This document shows, piece by piece, positions 22,100-35,514 of a stretch of 64,000 nt of DNA. Under the pieces are notes generated by a model. That model saw nothing but the letters and a program-made list of their open reading frames with translations. It did not search any database and was not told the origin of the DNA. The stretch is taken from the NCBI GenBank assembly GCA_900660155.1, contig CABFPE010000032.1, positions 251,017 to 315,016 of the forward strand, read 5' to 3'. Both the position numbers and the translations under genes were made by a program. This stretch comes from Hofstenia miamia (Eukaryota > Xenacoelomorpha > Acoela > Hofsteniidae). The number at the start of each line of letters is the position of its first letter. Position 1 is the first letter of the stretch.

Positions 22100-25000
22100 T
22101 CCATACAGTGGTTTTAGCCAATTCCAGTTAACCTACCTCACATTTAGATGCCCATCAAATGGAAATTGAACACTTGAAAGATGCCTTATCTCAGGAGGTT
22201 GCAATGTGCATGGAAATTGAACACCATGTTGAGTCCCTCCAAGCAGAGCTCAACACTCAACATGTGGCTTATCAAAGATGGAAGGACAAGTGTTGGAATC
22301 CACCTTTGCTTAGAGCTTAAGTTACCTTACTTTGCAATATGTCATTCAAAGGAGGTGAGGACATTCAAAACTACATAACTTAAGTGGAAAGGCTGTTTCA
22401 ACTGAGTAGTTTGTTCACTGAGTACTCTTGCCACAATCTCCTTTCATATATTTGTAAGGGTTTTCCTCCTTCTATCTGAAATTGATTAGAGGTAAAATGT
22501 GAACCAGAAGAAAACTTGCATGAGATTATTAGGAAGGTGATTAGTGTGGTCTATATGATACATAACTACAATCATATTGACAAAGATGTCACTGATTTAG
22601 CTGGAGTCAGGACTAAATCTGATTCAAGTAAGTCTAAGAAGACATTCCTTAAGAAAGAATTTATATGGCCTCCATCCAATCTTTTAGATGTGGAGAGAAG
22701 GGCATCTGAAGTCCAACTGTCATGTGAAGATACAAATGATCACCAATGGGGAGGGATTTATTCTGGAAGAGCCTGAATCCCCTATGGAGAATTTAGGTGA
22801 TTTAACAGGTGATGAGTTGATAACTCCACTGAATTTAAATTAAACAGAGTACCAACTCCTACAAAATGTGCACAGGACATTCTTGTCATCACTAATTTGA
22901 TATGTAAGAATTTAATCCCTGTGGAAATAAATGGGCATATTATTAATGCCACAATTGATACTAGAGCTGCTGCCTCAATATTTAGCAACAAAGGCTGTAA
23001 AGGATTATGTTCCACACAAGATTTGCTGGATCCTTCAGTCATTAAGCTGATTGATGCTTCTGGAAATAAAATTTCTTTGAAAGGGAAATTGTTTGAAACA
23101 GCATTGCACATCCACACTGAGCCATTTGAAGTAGATCTTATTGTGATAGATACATCCAATAACCACCTCCCCTACAATCTTATTTTGGGAAATGATTTCT
23201 TAGAAAGAAATTAGTGTGTTATTGATTATAAGAACAATATCATCTCTATAAAAGAGAAGGAATCTACACAATTAGCCACTATTTCAGAAAAAGAGATAGT
23301 ATTCAAGTTAATTGAACCAGTTCAGTTAGAGTCAAAACACTGGATGAGAGCCACTGTTTTTTCTGAGACCAATATCAATGGAGATGTCATGATAGCATGA
23401 CAACATGGTAAATATGTTAAAGGGATTTGATTCTTGCCTGATTTATGCAAAGTATATGAAGGGAAAACCTATGTTATGATTCTCAATGGATCAAATTTTC
23501 CTGTGAGATTTGATGTTTTGCAATTACAAATAACAGGTGTGCCTGTTTGAGTTGAAAATGTTAATACTTCATGAATATCAATCTGTACTGTGATTCATGA
23601 CTTAGATAAACCATCCAGTGTAGTTAACATACCTCCTGTTACTAAAGATACTCCCCCACAATTGGACCACCAAGAAAATCAATCACTCCTTTCCATATTA
23701 CAAAGTCATCATGAAGTCTTTAATTATGGAACAATAAGTGTTGGCCCAACCTATTGGTGAGGAACATGCCATCAAAGTCAAACATGATAAACCAATTTGA
23801 TTACCAATACATAGAGTCCCAGAGAATCTTAAATCTGAATATGAAAAAATCTTAAGTGATTTTATTGAAAGTGGAATTATTCAAGGTAGTAACAGTCCTT
23901 ATGCTGCCCTAACTATTTTCATAAGACAAAGAGAAAAATACAGACTTTGTATTGACTTTTGAAAATTAAATGATGTTACTGTTAAAGATGCATATCTGCT
24001 ACCAAGAATTGAACATCTCTTATATTATGCTAGTAAGTATAAATTTTTCTCTTGTTTGGATTTGTGTAAGGCATATTGGCTGGTGCCAATGAGATCCTCA
24101 GATATTCTGAAAACTGCATTCATTATGCCATATGGTCTTTATGAATTGAAATATATGGCCTTTGGATTGTGCAACACTCTAGCAACTTTTCAGCAATTTG
24201 TGACTAAAGTATTGAAAGATAAAGCTAATATGCTTGAGCCCTGAATATTGGCCTACATTGATGATATATTGGTGGCAAGTAACACTTTTGCTGAACATCT
24301 TGACAAACTAACTTGTATGCTGGAATTATTACAAAAGGCAGGATTAAAAGTTAATGGAAACAAATGTTCCCTGGCACAAATGAAAGTAACCTTTCTAGGG
24401 AGGGTCATTGAGTATGGAAAGATTTCTATAAAAACAAATGGAAAGGACTTTCTGGAAAAATCAAAACACCATAAAGTTGCAAAGATGTGCAATTGTTAAT
24501 GGGGTTTTTTAACTATTATGGGATGTTCCTCCTGGATTTAGTTGATAAAACAAAGACTCAAATTCACTTAAAAAGTCCACTGAATTTAAATGGACTTGGA
24601 ATGAGTAAGACACCCTGGAGAAGATAAAGCTTGAACTGAAAAAGATTCCATTGCTAAACACTCCTGAATATAGTAAGGATTTTATAGTGGATTGTGATGC
24701 CAGTGCTGTTGCAATTAGTGGTGTCTTGAGTCAGGAAATAGATGGGATAGAAAGTCCAGTTCAATATTTCAGTAGGAAACTGGAAACTTCAAGCAGCTGA
24801 AAGGAACTATGGAGCCACAAAATGGGAAATGTTAGCCTTAGTGTAATCTTTGAGAAAATTTCATTATTTTATGTTAGGCCATAAATTTATTGTTCATACC
24901 AATAAAATCACATTGGCATGGTTGAAAAAGTTTTCTGGAGATAAGTGGCTTGATGGATCAAGTACTTGAATGATTTCTCTTTTTCTATCAGACATCGTCC

Positions 25001-28000
25001 AGGCTGACTACATCTAAACGCTGACTACTGGACAGCTTTGCCCAGCTATGAAAGAGACCTCAAAAAGCCAGCAGGAGAGAAAATTCCATTTGGATTTATT
25101 CCTCATACTGAATATGAATTGATCCCAGAAATTAATGCAGACAGAATTGGAAAATCAATTCTGCCAATTATGATACAAGAAGAAATTTTGGAAGAGGAGA
25201 TCATTAAACATCAACAAAACAATCACCTCAGGATAATTCAAACTGAGAAGACTTTTAATTTGTGGTATGTCATAATAGGAATAAGAACAGCAGTCATGGA
25301 TGTTATAGACAAGTGTGGACAGTGTCTTCTAAATAATCCCAATCATTTCCCAGAACAAAGAGCTGAGCTGGAGTGCCGAGTTGCTACTAGTCCCAATGAA
25401 GTCATCCACATGGAGCAAATATCGCGCCATGATGAAGGTTTTCAATACCTCCTCATAATGGTAGACCATTTCACCAAATATGCTCGGATTATTCCATTAG
25501 ATAGCACACTCACAGAAAAAATAGCTGGAAAAATTGTTAAAGAATGGATTTTAAAATATGGCCCCATGTGTAAATTAATCTCTGATCATGGCCCACAGTT
25601 TGAAAACAATTTAGTGAAAGCTTTGATGAAAGAATTGGAAGTTGTACATGAATTTACTACAGCTTATCATCCTCAGGCCAATGGCCTGGTGGAAAGATTA
25701 AATAGGACTCTGATAAAATTGATTAGAGTGGTATTATCTCATGCCAGGGGAAAAAATTGGAGACATGTGATAGAATGTATAGAGTTCTTTTATAACACAT
25801 CTGTGCACTCCACTACTGTGTATGTCTTTTTAAAGCCATGTTTGGCCATGAGGCCTTAACTTCACTTTCCATGATGTTTCCGAAATACTCTGACAACAGT
25901 GTTGAACAGTACATATGCTGTCTGATGCAAGATATGCAACAGATTCATTTGAATGTGTGTCATAACACAAACCAATCCAGTTTACGACAAAAGAAGACAT
26001 TCAATAAAAAATTATATGGGGAACTTCATAAATGGGGCGACAAAGTTTTTGCCTACTTACTCCATGTTACTACAGATCATAATCAGGTATGGAAATTGGC
26101 GAATTATTGGCAAAGGCCTTTCACTATAGAGAAAGTTCTTGTACACAACACCTACACACTTAATAATGGTAAAACAGTACATTTTCAAAGGCTCAAAAGA
26201 GTAATTAAGGATATCCAGCATGTAATTATTGATGATAGTAGTGAATTTACAGAAGTCAACAACAGTATCAATGTTTTTGAAACATATGATAATTTAACTG
26301 ATTTTGCTGAAGAGGATTTTAATGATACTCAGTTTGATGAAAATGATATTAATATTAGTGACTGTAATCAATGCATATTGCCTCAGAGGTGTGCCTGAGA
26401 AAACCATCCTTATGATCCCAATATCTGGGACCTTAACCTTATAAATCTGTTTAGGAATGACACCAATAAGGAAGAAAAAATGCAAGTTNATGAGTAAGAC
26501 ACCCTGGAGAAGAATAAGCTTGAACTGAAAAAGATTCCATTGCTAAACACTCCTGAATATAGTAAGGATTTTATAGTGGATTGTGATGCCAGTGCTGTTG
26601 CAATTAGTGGTGTCTTGAGTCAGGAAATAGATGGGATAGAAAGTCCAGTTCAATATTTCAGTAGGAAACTTTGAGCAGCTGAAAGGAACTATGGAGCCAC
26701 AAATTGCAAATTTTAGCCTTTGTGGAGTCTTTGAGAAAATTTTGTTATTTTATATTAGGCCATAAATTTATTGTTCATATGGATAACAGTGCATTGGCAT
26801 GGTTGAAAAAGTTTTCTGGAGATAAGTCAAATATAGTGGCTCAATGGATCAAGTACTTGAATGATTTTTCTTTTTCTATTAGACATTGTCCAGGCTGATT
26901 ACATCTAAATGCTGACTACTGGACAGCTTTACCCAGCTATGAAAGAGACCTCAAAAAGCCAGCAGGAGGGAAAATTCCATTCAGATTTATTCCTCATACT
27001 TAATATGAATTGATCCCAGAAATTCATGTAGACAGAAATGGAAAAACAATTCTGCCAATTATGATATGAGAAGAAATTTCAGAAGAGGAGATCATTAAAC
27101 ATCAATGAAATGATCAAGAGTTATCTGATATAATGCAATGAATTAAAGATCCCTTTTTTCCCACCTCTCCTATAGTTAATTAATATTACAAGCAATATAA
27201 TTGGATGATGACCAAAAAGGGTTTGCTCTATGCTAAAAGTCAAAACAACCAACTTGCCATTCCAGAATATTTTCAATAAGATTTAGTAAGACAAGTGCAT
27301 GAAAAAGGACACCTTGGAATAATTCAAACTGAGAAGACTTTTAATTCACATTATGTCACAATAGGCATAAGATCAGCAGTCATGGATGTTATAGACAAGT
27401 GTGAACAGTGTCTTCTCAATAATCCCAGTCATTTCCTGGAACAAACAGCTGAGCTGGAATGTTGAGTTGCTACCAGCCCCAATAAAATCATCCACATGGA
27501 TTTGGAGCAATTATCACTCAATGATGATGGTTTTCAATACCTCCTCATAATGGTAGACTATTTCACCAAATATGCTCAGATTCTTCCATTAGATAGCACA
27601 CTCACAGAAAAAATAGCTGGAAAAATTGTTAAACAATGGATTTTAAAATATGGCCCCATGTGTAAATTAATCTCTGATCATGGCCCACAGTTTGAAAATA
27701 ATTTAATGAAAGCCTTGATGAAAGAGTTGGAAGTGGTTAGGCCAATGGCCTGGTGGAAAGATTAAATAGAACTCCGATAAAATTGATTAGATTGGCATTA
27801 TCTCATGCTAGGGGAAAAAATTGGATATGTGTGATAGAATGTATAGAGTTCTTTTATAACACATCTGTGCACTCCACTACTGGTGTAAGTCTGCTTAAGG
27901 CCATGTTTGGCTGTGAGGCTTTAACTTCACTTTCCATGATGTTTCCAAAATACTCTGACAACAGCATTGAATAGTATGTATGCTGTCTGATGCAAGATAT

Positions 28001-28480
28001 GCAAAAGATTCATTTGACTGTGTGTCATAATATGAACCAATCCAGTGTACAACAAAAGAAGATGTTCAATAAAAAATTATATGGGGAACCTCATAAACAG
28101 GGCAACAAAGTTTTTGCTTACAGATCATAATCAGGTATAGAAATTGGTGAATAATTGGCAAGGGCCTTTTACTATAGAGAAAGTGCTTGACCACAACACC
28201 TACACACTTAATAATGGTAAAACAGTACATTTTCAAGGGCTCAAAAGAGCCATTAAGGACATTCAGCATGTAATTATTGATGATAACAGTGAATTTACAC
28301 TAGTTGACAACAGTATCAATGTGTTTGAAACATATGATAATTTAACTGATTTTTTCCTGAAGAGGATTTGAATGATACTGAGTTTGATGAAAATGATATT
28401 AATATTAGTGACTGTAATCAACATGTATTGCCTCAGAGGTGAGAGAAAACCATCCTTACAATCCCAATATCTGGGACCTT
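22100..28480 (+). pseudogene. Gypsy gag-pol remains
   Basis: Parts in order: a possible gag-like region (about 22,150-22,800), retropepsin-type protease (about 22,897-23,214), reverse transcriptase (about 23,780-24,480), RNase H (about 24,600-25,020), integrase (about 25,230-25,860) and its C-terminal tail (to about 26,395). Beyond the N at 26,489, RNase H to tail occurs again (26,490-28,480) as a related but distinct copy. It retains a zinc-binding segment that the first copy has largely lost. All parts are broken. Confidence 0.8.
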
Positions 28481-30650
28481 AACCTTATAAATCTGTTTAG
28501 GAATGACACCAATAAGGAAGAAAAACATGAGTTGCCAACTTCTCTCTCAAAGAGTGAGAAGGAGGATGGAAGGTAGCACAGATGGTACTGATACCTCATC
28601 TAGGTGTGGGAGCCATGTATCTCTGCTTGATGAGGCTTGTAAAAGTAAAAGAGGACAACATGATGTTGCTGAGGAGATTCTTATTCTGTGCAGGTGACAT
28701 GTAGCTCCACAATTAGGAGAGGAGACAGCAACAACCCTGTCCTCATCTCACTACTATGTGGGGAGACATGTATCTCCACATGCATGAGAAGAGCTGGCAC
28801 AAACAACCAATAAAACTTTTAAAAGTCAAATTTTTTCATAACCTGTTTAGTGTATTACAAACTGTAAATACATCCCCAATGAGTGATTCAATAGTCCCTT
28901 TGACCTCATTAGTTCTTCCACAGTTACATCAACAGTCTATTCCAGGAAGACAGAAGATCAAAAAAAGAAGATGTCAAAGGTAGGCAAGGATACTCTTCAT
29001 CCCTATTTTATAGCCACACATCATGCTATCCACTATCTTCTCTGAAGATACAAAATAAATTAAGGTGGATGTATAATACACAATAATCTGCTATGATTCC
29101 AAAATGCTCAAAGGAATTAGCTGTCTCTACTGGAGAAGCACTGTCCACACATCTTTCAACAAAGATTTTTTGATTTACAATCTATGTCAATTCTTAAATA
29201 ATGGTAGCACTATCAGTAGTTTTGACTGTGTCAACATTGATTTCCCTAATTTACTAGTAATATACTTTTTCAGGGTCCAATAAGTGCNNNNNNNNNNNNN
29301 NNNNNNNNNNNNNNNNNNNNNNNNNNNNNNNNNNNNNNNNNNNNNNNNNNNNNNNNNNNNNNNNNNNNNNNNNNNNNNNNNNNNNNNNNNNNNNNNNNNN
29401 NNNNNNNNNNNNNNNNNNNNNNNNNNNNNNNNNNNNNNNNNNNNNNNNNNNNNNNNNNNNNNNNNNNNNNNNNNNNNNNNNNNNNNNNNNNNNNNNNNNN
29501 NNNNNNNNNNNNNNNNNNNNNNNNNNNNNNNNNNNNNNNNNNNNNNNNNNNNNNNNNNNNNNNNNNNNNNNNNNNNNNNNNNNNNNNNNNNNNNNNNNNN
29601 NNNNNNNNNNNNNNNNNNNNNNNNNNNNNNNNNNNNNNNNNNNNNNNNNNNNNNNNNNNNNNNNNNNNNNNNNNNNNNNNNNNNNNNNNNNNNNNNNNNN
29701 NNNNNNNNNNNNNNNNNNNNNNNNNNNNNNNNNNNNNNNNNNNNNNNNNNNNNNNNNNNNNNNNNNNNNNNNNNNNNNNNNNNNNNNNNNNNNNNNNNNN
29801 NNNNNNNNNNNNNNNNNNNNNNNNNNNNNNNNNNNNNNNNNNNNNNNNNNNNNNNNNNNNNNNNNNNNNNNNNNNNNNNNNNNNNNNNNNNNNNNNNNNN
29901 NNNNNNNNNNNNNNNNNNNNNNNNNNNNNNNNNNNNNNNNNNNNNNNNNNNNNNNNNNNNNNNNNNNNNNNNNNNNNNNNNNNNNNNNNNNNNNNNNNNN
30001 NNNNNNNNNNNNNNNNNNNNNNNNNNNNNNNNNNNNNNNNNNNNNNNNNNNNNNNNNNNNNNNNNNNNNNNNNNNNNNNNNNNNNNNNNNNNNNNNNNNN
30101 NNNNNNNNNNNNNNNNNNNNNNNNNNNNNNNNNNNNNNNNNNNNNNNNNNNNNNNNNNNNNNNNNNNNNNNNNNNNNNNNNNNNNNNNNNNNNNNNNNNN
30201 NNNNNNNNNNNNNNNNNNNNNNNNNNNNNNNNNNNNNNNNNNNNNNNNNNNNNNNNNNNNNNNNNNNNNNNNNNNNNNNNNNNNNNNAAAAGAATTATGA
30301 AGCAAATTGAAATTGCTTATCAAATCACAAAAGTAGAAAATATCTGACTTGTGATGGTTCTTAGGGAAGAATATGATGATACTATTCCCAAAGCTGTGGA
30401 AAGTTTACATTTTCATATGGAAAATTTCATTATTTTGTTTTGATCCAGCTACTATCTGATTTCCATGTATCATACCAATATCATTTCAGTAACTAAATTA
30501 TTGTTCACTGATTTAGTGTTATGCCAGAAGGTACCATCCCACTGGCTAGCCATTGATCAGATACTGATAATTGTTAACTGCCACTCAGAAGATAGTCTCA
30601 GGGCTTGCCCTTCAACATTTGCCAAAAATTAATTTGAACATGGGGGGGTG
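28481..30650 (+). other. 3' part of gypsy composite, with 1,000-N gap
   Basis: Sequence after the integrase tail is open only in short runs and I recognise no domain. The block 29,288-30,287 is N. The stretch ends in CATGGGGGGGTG at 30,639-30,650, a purine-rich run that would suit a polypurine tract immediately before the LTR-like unit at 30,651. Confidence 0.5.
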
Positions 30651-31558
30651 TGTAGAGTCACTTGGGGAAATTTTGCAATTATTATTTATTATCTTTAGAT
30701 TTGTAATGATGTCAGTATGACATATCTCCTTATTTTGAATTCAGTTTTCAAAAATTACTTCATGTCCCTTTGATTTCATGCTACATAATATTATTGCTCA
30801 AATTAAATTGCAAGGGAAAAATGTGATATTATTATCTGGTGATCTTTAGTTGTAAACAAAGATAAGGTTATAATTTGAATTTTATAAATTGAGCAATGAT
30901 GTTGAAATTGGTTAATAGATTTAATCTAGCTTCAATTGCCATCTACCTTCTTTACTTTTACTTACTTATTGTTTGATATGCAAATAATTGTGTAAGTTAA
31001 GGCAACAATTTGGGAGTACTTTCCTCAAAGTACTGGGGTGACATGTAGCTTCTAGAGATCTTTTCAGATCACCTATCTCAAATTGCAGACCATTTAGGTT
31101 ACAGATATCAATACATATAAGGAAATAATAAATCTGTTGTTCTATCTGCAAAATGTACATGCACCTATAATTAATTACACTGTGATGATATTATGCCATT
31201 GGTTAACATGAATGCATGGTAACTTCATGCTATTATTTAGTGAGCTGAGAGATAACAATGAAAATGAGATGTTTATTATTTATTGAGATAGAAAATAAAA
31301 TGTGAGACATCTAAGGTAGCACCATTCACTAAGGTTAAGCACACTTTCCTTCTTGCCAGCACTTTGGCTGGAAGCCATACAAATTGGTCATCTTGGATTT
31401 CACCTAAAAAGTTGTAGTTAGTTGGATGAATTACTGATGTTTGTTTTAATAATTCTATTTAATGGAATCAGGGCTGTTCTTATGAGGTCACTTTTTCAAC
31501 CTTCTGCAGTGTCAATGAGTTAGCTAGTGTAATTATAATTCCATCCTGCCATTCTACA
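30651..31558 (+). repeat. Long LTR-like unit ('LTR B'), 908 bp
   Basis: Starts TGTAGAGTCACTTGGGG and ends CCATTCTACA, so it has TGTAG...CTACA borders. It is preceded by a G-rich run and followed by TGGTGACTGTGACAGG, a primer-binding-like sequence. These are the hallmarks of an LTR, but its body is unrelated to the 190-bp LTR family. Diverged antisense copies occur at about 34,110-35,440. Confidence 0.6.
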
Positions 31559-31937
31559 TGGTGACTGTGACAGGACCCTGATGTGATGCAGAACATTCCA
31601 ATGCCTCTCTACAAGGTGAACCCAATTGATAGGAGGTAGCCAAATCTATGCCTTAGTTTTTGCATGTTTGAGCAAGGAGCTGTTGAATGATGCTGCAGAT
31701 GCTGCAATGCCAAAAGATGGTTTTTAACTGTAGTTCTCAGTCATCACTGGCCACAATTGGTGATGGACCTGGTTTCAAAGGTTAAATCTGATGCCTCTCC
31801 ACCCAATCAATAGGAGTCAGCTGAGTCTACACCTTAGTTTTTGCATGTTTGAAGGGTTCTCAAATTGATCCTTTTGGGCCAGATCCTTGTCCATTAGGCA
31901 CACAAAGAAAAGTCGCAGAGTCTGGCCTGGGGTGGCA
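31559..31937 (+). mobile_element. TRIM-like leader next to gypsy 3' LTR
   Basis: This 379-bp non-coding segment matches the internal part of the miniature LTR elements at 48.1-48.6 and 50.6-50.8 kb: primer-binding-like start, the phrase GATGTGATGCAGAACATTC, a repeated block around CCTTAGTTTTTGCATGTTTG, and a purine-rich end TGGCCTGGGGTGGCA. Compared with those copies, many CpGs have become TpG or CpA. Confidence 0.75.
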
Positions 31938-32127
31938 TGTAGCATTGGCCAGTAGTTGTTATTATTTATTGGCCAGACCTCATGATTTTCTTGTTGGTGA
32001 CTGGTTGTTGTCATAGTTGTACATATTGTAAATAGCAGTGAATATAAAGAATGAAGCATTTGTAAATAGAAAATAGTTTGAACTGTATTCTCTTCTTGTT
32101 CACTAGAATCACACCAGTGATACTACA
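31938..32127 (+). repeat. 3' LTR of gypsy composite
   Basis: 190 bp, TGTAGCATTGGCCAGTAG to TACTACA, close to the LTR at 21,368-21,557. The following bases ATAT match the four bases before the left LTR. Confidence 0.85.
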
Positions 32128-33600
32128 ATATTGATCTTAGAGCTAAACATGCTGAAAACCTAATTTTAAAAATTTAAATGGAGTTGTGACATCTTTAAAA
32201 TTTTTGTTGCTATAGAATACTAAAATTAAACTATAATAACTAAAGGCCAACCCAGGTTTTCAAAATGAATTTTTTTTAAAAAATATTTATGTTTCTGTGA
32301 AATTTTTCTTGAAATTTCAAACAATTCTGATCAAAATTCAGATAGCTAGAGTGAAAAATTCCGAAAAAAGTTTATTTTTCAAATAAATGGTATAAAAATT
32401 TAAAAATTCAGGCTTATTAAAAATTTATATAAATGTCTAATGTTGGGAATTTAAAAAATCTTTTAATTCTTGAATTCCATTGTCAATTTGTTGCCTGAGC
32501 TCTCTCCAAATATCTTCAATGACAGCAAAAATATTATTTTCCCGCTAGAGGGCGCAATTTTGATATGTTCAGGCTTGTTTTAAGATTTGAAATCTTCAGC
32601 TTGTGGAACTCTATAAGCCTGCAAAATTGCATGGTTATAGCTGCAATATTGATAGAGCAATTGGCAAAAATGTGTTTTTCAAAATGTTAGAGGAAGCATA
32701 GAAAGCAACAAACATTGCTTAAAAAGCCTTTACCTTTCAGCTTTATGTTTACAATCTTATAATTTACTGTATTATGACTTCAACCTACTGCTTAACTTGT
32801 GATGTGTTTTGTTTGCTTAGGCTATGTCTAAACTACATGATTGGTAGCAAGAAATGTTACAAAATTACATCACATTGCTCATTATATCAGTAATTAGAAT
32901 TTACCAAAATGTGGCAGATCATACATGACCATTCACATAGTCTAACTGTAACCTCATGTAAAACCTATTCCATAAAACTTTTGGTTTACTTAATAAGTAC
33001 AAAACATGAGTGAGACAATATTTTTATACAGTCTCTTGACAAATGTTAATGACTTCTTAATGCTTACACATTTCAACATAGGATAAAGATTAATTTAACA
33101 CCTTCATATAAAATTATTTAATCAAATAATTTAGGTGACTCCAATTGCCACAAAAGTAACTAATCAAGGATCTAACAACTTCAATTGTTGTACATTTCTT
33201 ATAATTGTTTAGTATAGATAGAGTTTATCAAAAATGAGGATAATGAATCAAAATTTATTTGATCATATAAGCATATTTAAAGTATTAAATTTTGCTATTC
33301 TATAGGTTGTAACCAGGCATCCAATTGTTAATGATTATCTTTACATTAAACTCAATTAGCATAACTATATGATGTCATAAAATATTTCATGTACTTGATT
33401 GACAAATAAGCTTATGTAAAGATGGACCATTAACAAGCAAGCCTTACATATAAAAACTCTTACACCTATTGATTTAGTCTAAAGTTTCATCCAAAGCTGA
33501 GTCTGACGCAACCTATCACAATACTAAAAATTGGGCTTCCATATGAACTTATTTGTCTAAGATTATTTAGGCTTGCATTAGTTAACATAAAACACTTATG
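32128..33600. other. No gene seen
   Basis: AT-rich, CpG-poor non-coding DNA. The sequence CCGCTAGAGGGCGC (about 32,541-32,554) resembles a CTCF-type core, but one match cannot support a call. Confidence 0.5.
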
Positions 33601-34109
33601 AAACTGTTTAGAACTTTACAGAGTATGTGAAATGTAGATCATACCACATGTCTTGGAGAATTTGATTACCATAGAGCATGTTGATAGACACATTTTTGTC
33701 ATAGGAATACCTTATGGTAACATAATTGTTTACATCACTTCTGTTTACATTTCTCCAACTGTCAATGGTGCTATCTAATTCCTTGACATGTTGAAGCCTT
33801 ATACAAATAGCCTTATCATATGTGGAGACTTCAATAGCCATTACACTGTTTGGTGAAACAATTGTTACAATTTTAAAGGACAGGAGATTATGGATTACAT
33901 CTTTGGACATACACTCAGATTAATAAACAACACTGATCAGGGCCCAACTTTTTTTAACTCTAGTGGGGGTCAAAGTTATATTGACTTGTCTCTAGTTGGT
34001 CCCAAGGCTGCTTCCTATGTTAACAACTGGATGTTACACCCATACAATAATCCTGATGCCTGGCACTGAATAATTTCTTTTTCTCTATTCAATAATATTG
34101 TAAACATTA

Positions 34110-34795
34110 GCTGTCCAGAAAGAGAAGTGCTTAACTTGCTTGGTCAGTGCTACCCTAATTGTCTCACATTTTATTATCTATCTAACTACAAAAATAAACA
34201 ACTCATTTGTTTTCTTATCTCTCAGCTCACTAAATAATAGCATGTAGTTGCCATGCATTCATGCTAACCAACAGTATAATATCATCACAGTGTAATCAAT
34301 TATTAGTGCATGTACTTTTTGGAATTGAATGAGAGGTTTTTTAATTCTATATGTAGCCATACACATAACCTAATGCTGTCCATGATTTGGCCTTGCTTAC
34401 TGTCTGAATTGCTATGTGTTGCATCAGTACTCAAGGAAAGTACTCCCAAATTGTTGCTGAAACTTATGCAATTATTATCATATTGAAAAAGAATTTACTA
34501 AATAAAAAGGTAGATGGAATTTGAACCTAGATAAATTCTATTGACCATTTTCTACATTGTTTCTCATTATATACATTGTAAATTATTACATATCTTTGTT
34601 TACAATGTTATATCATGTGATAATCATGTTTCCCTCACAATTTAATTTGAGCAATAATGCTACATAGCACCTAAGCAAGGGGACATTAAACCATTATCAC
34701 AAACTAAAATCAAAATAAAAGTTTACATCATGTTGATGTCATTACAAATAGAAAAATCAAATAAAATAATAATCATGAAATCCCTATGTGACTCT
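34110..34795 (-). repeat. Antisense LTR-like unit 1 inside LINE E
   Basis: Read on the minus strand it starts TGTAGAGTCACATAGGG at 34,795 and follows the 908-bp unit at 30,651-31,558 for about 690 bp with moderate divergence. Shared phrases include ATTGCTCAAATTAAATTG, CAATTTGGGAGTACTTTCC and ATTATTTAGTGAGCTGAGAG. Its inner edge against the LINE is blurred. Confidence 0.7.
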
Positions 34796-35440
34796 ACATT
34801 ACCCTATTTGTCTCACAAATTATTATCTACCTCACTACAAAATAAACAGCTCAGTTGTTTTCTTATCTCTCAGCTCACTAAATAATAGCATTTAATTGCC
34901 ATGCATTTGTGTTAACCAACAGTATAATATTATCACAGTGAAATAATTTATTAGTGCATGTACTTGTTGCAATTGAATGAAGGGTTTAATATTTTTACAT
35001 GTAACCATATACATAACCTAATTTGGTCCATGATTTGGGATTGAACACTACTTATTGCATCCATACTTGAAGAAGTACTCCCAAATTGTCACTAGAACTT
35101 ACACAATCATTATTATAAACATTGTCAATCAGAAAAGAAATTAAATAAGAAGAAAGTTTAAATGAAATTGAAGCTAGATAAATTCTATTGACTATTTCTA
35201 CATTGTTTCTCAGTTTTATACATTGTAATTTTTTACCTGCCTTTGTTTACAATGTAATATCACACAATCATGTTTCCCTTGCAAATTGAATTGAGCAACA
35301 ATANAATACTATGTAGCACCAAAGTGACGGGACATTAAACTGTGATTGCAAGCTAAAATCAAAATAAATGTTTATGTCATGTTGACATCATTATGATTTA
35401 CACAATCAAATAAAAATATTAGCACAAAGTCCCTGAGCAC
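34796..35440 (-). repeat. Antisense LTR-like unit 2, in tandem
   Basis: A second diverged copy in the same orientation, abutting unit 1. It lacks the terminal TGTAGAG and is interrupted by a single N at 35,304. No coding sequence lies between the two units, so they look like tandem solo LTRs or a duplicated LTR. Confidence 0.65.
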
Positions 35441-35514
35441 TTGAGCTTCAAGTGTATATCAGCAATCATCCATCTTTTTAATGCATGCATGGCCTGTGGC
35501 TATTTTCCAGTAGT

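Larger units (their letters stand above)
21368..32127 (+). mobile_element. Ty3/gypsy LTR-retrotransposon composite, broken
   Basis: An LTR retrotransposon fossil. It is bounded by 190-bp LTRs of one family (TGTAG...CTACA type) with the same 4 bp, ATAT, outside each end. The interior has the pol order protease, RT, RNase H, integrase, which is the Ty3/gypsy arrangement. It is badly broken, at ten or more places. A single N at 26,489 is followed by a diverged second copy of the RNase H to integrase segment, and a 1,000-N gap lies at 29,288-30,287. A different, longer LTR-like unit (30,651-31,558) and a TRIM-like leader sit before the right LTR. Divergence and CpG loss suggest moderate to old age. 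Confidence 0.75.

Noticed and set aside
32541-32554. CTCF-like core sequence
   Set aside because: A single short match with unknown taxon; chance occurrence is likely.
33608-33910. 100-codon minus-strand open frame
   Set aside because: It is the antisense shadow of the LINE E endonuclease on the + strand.
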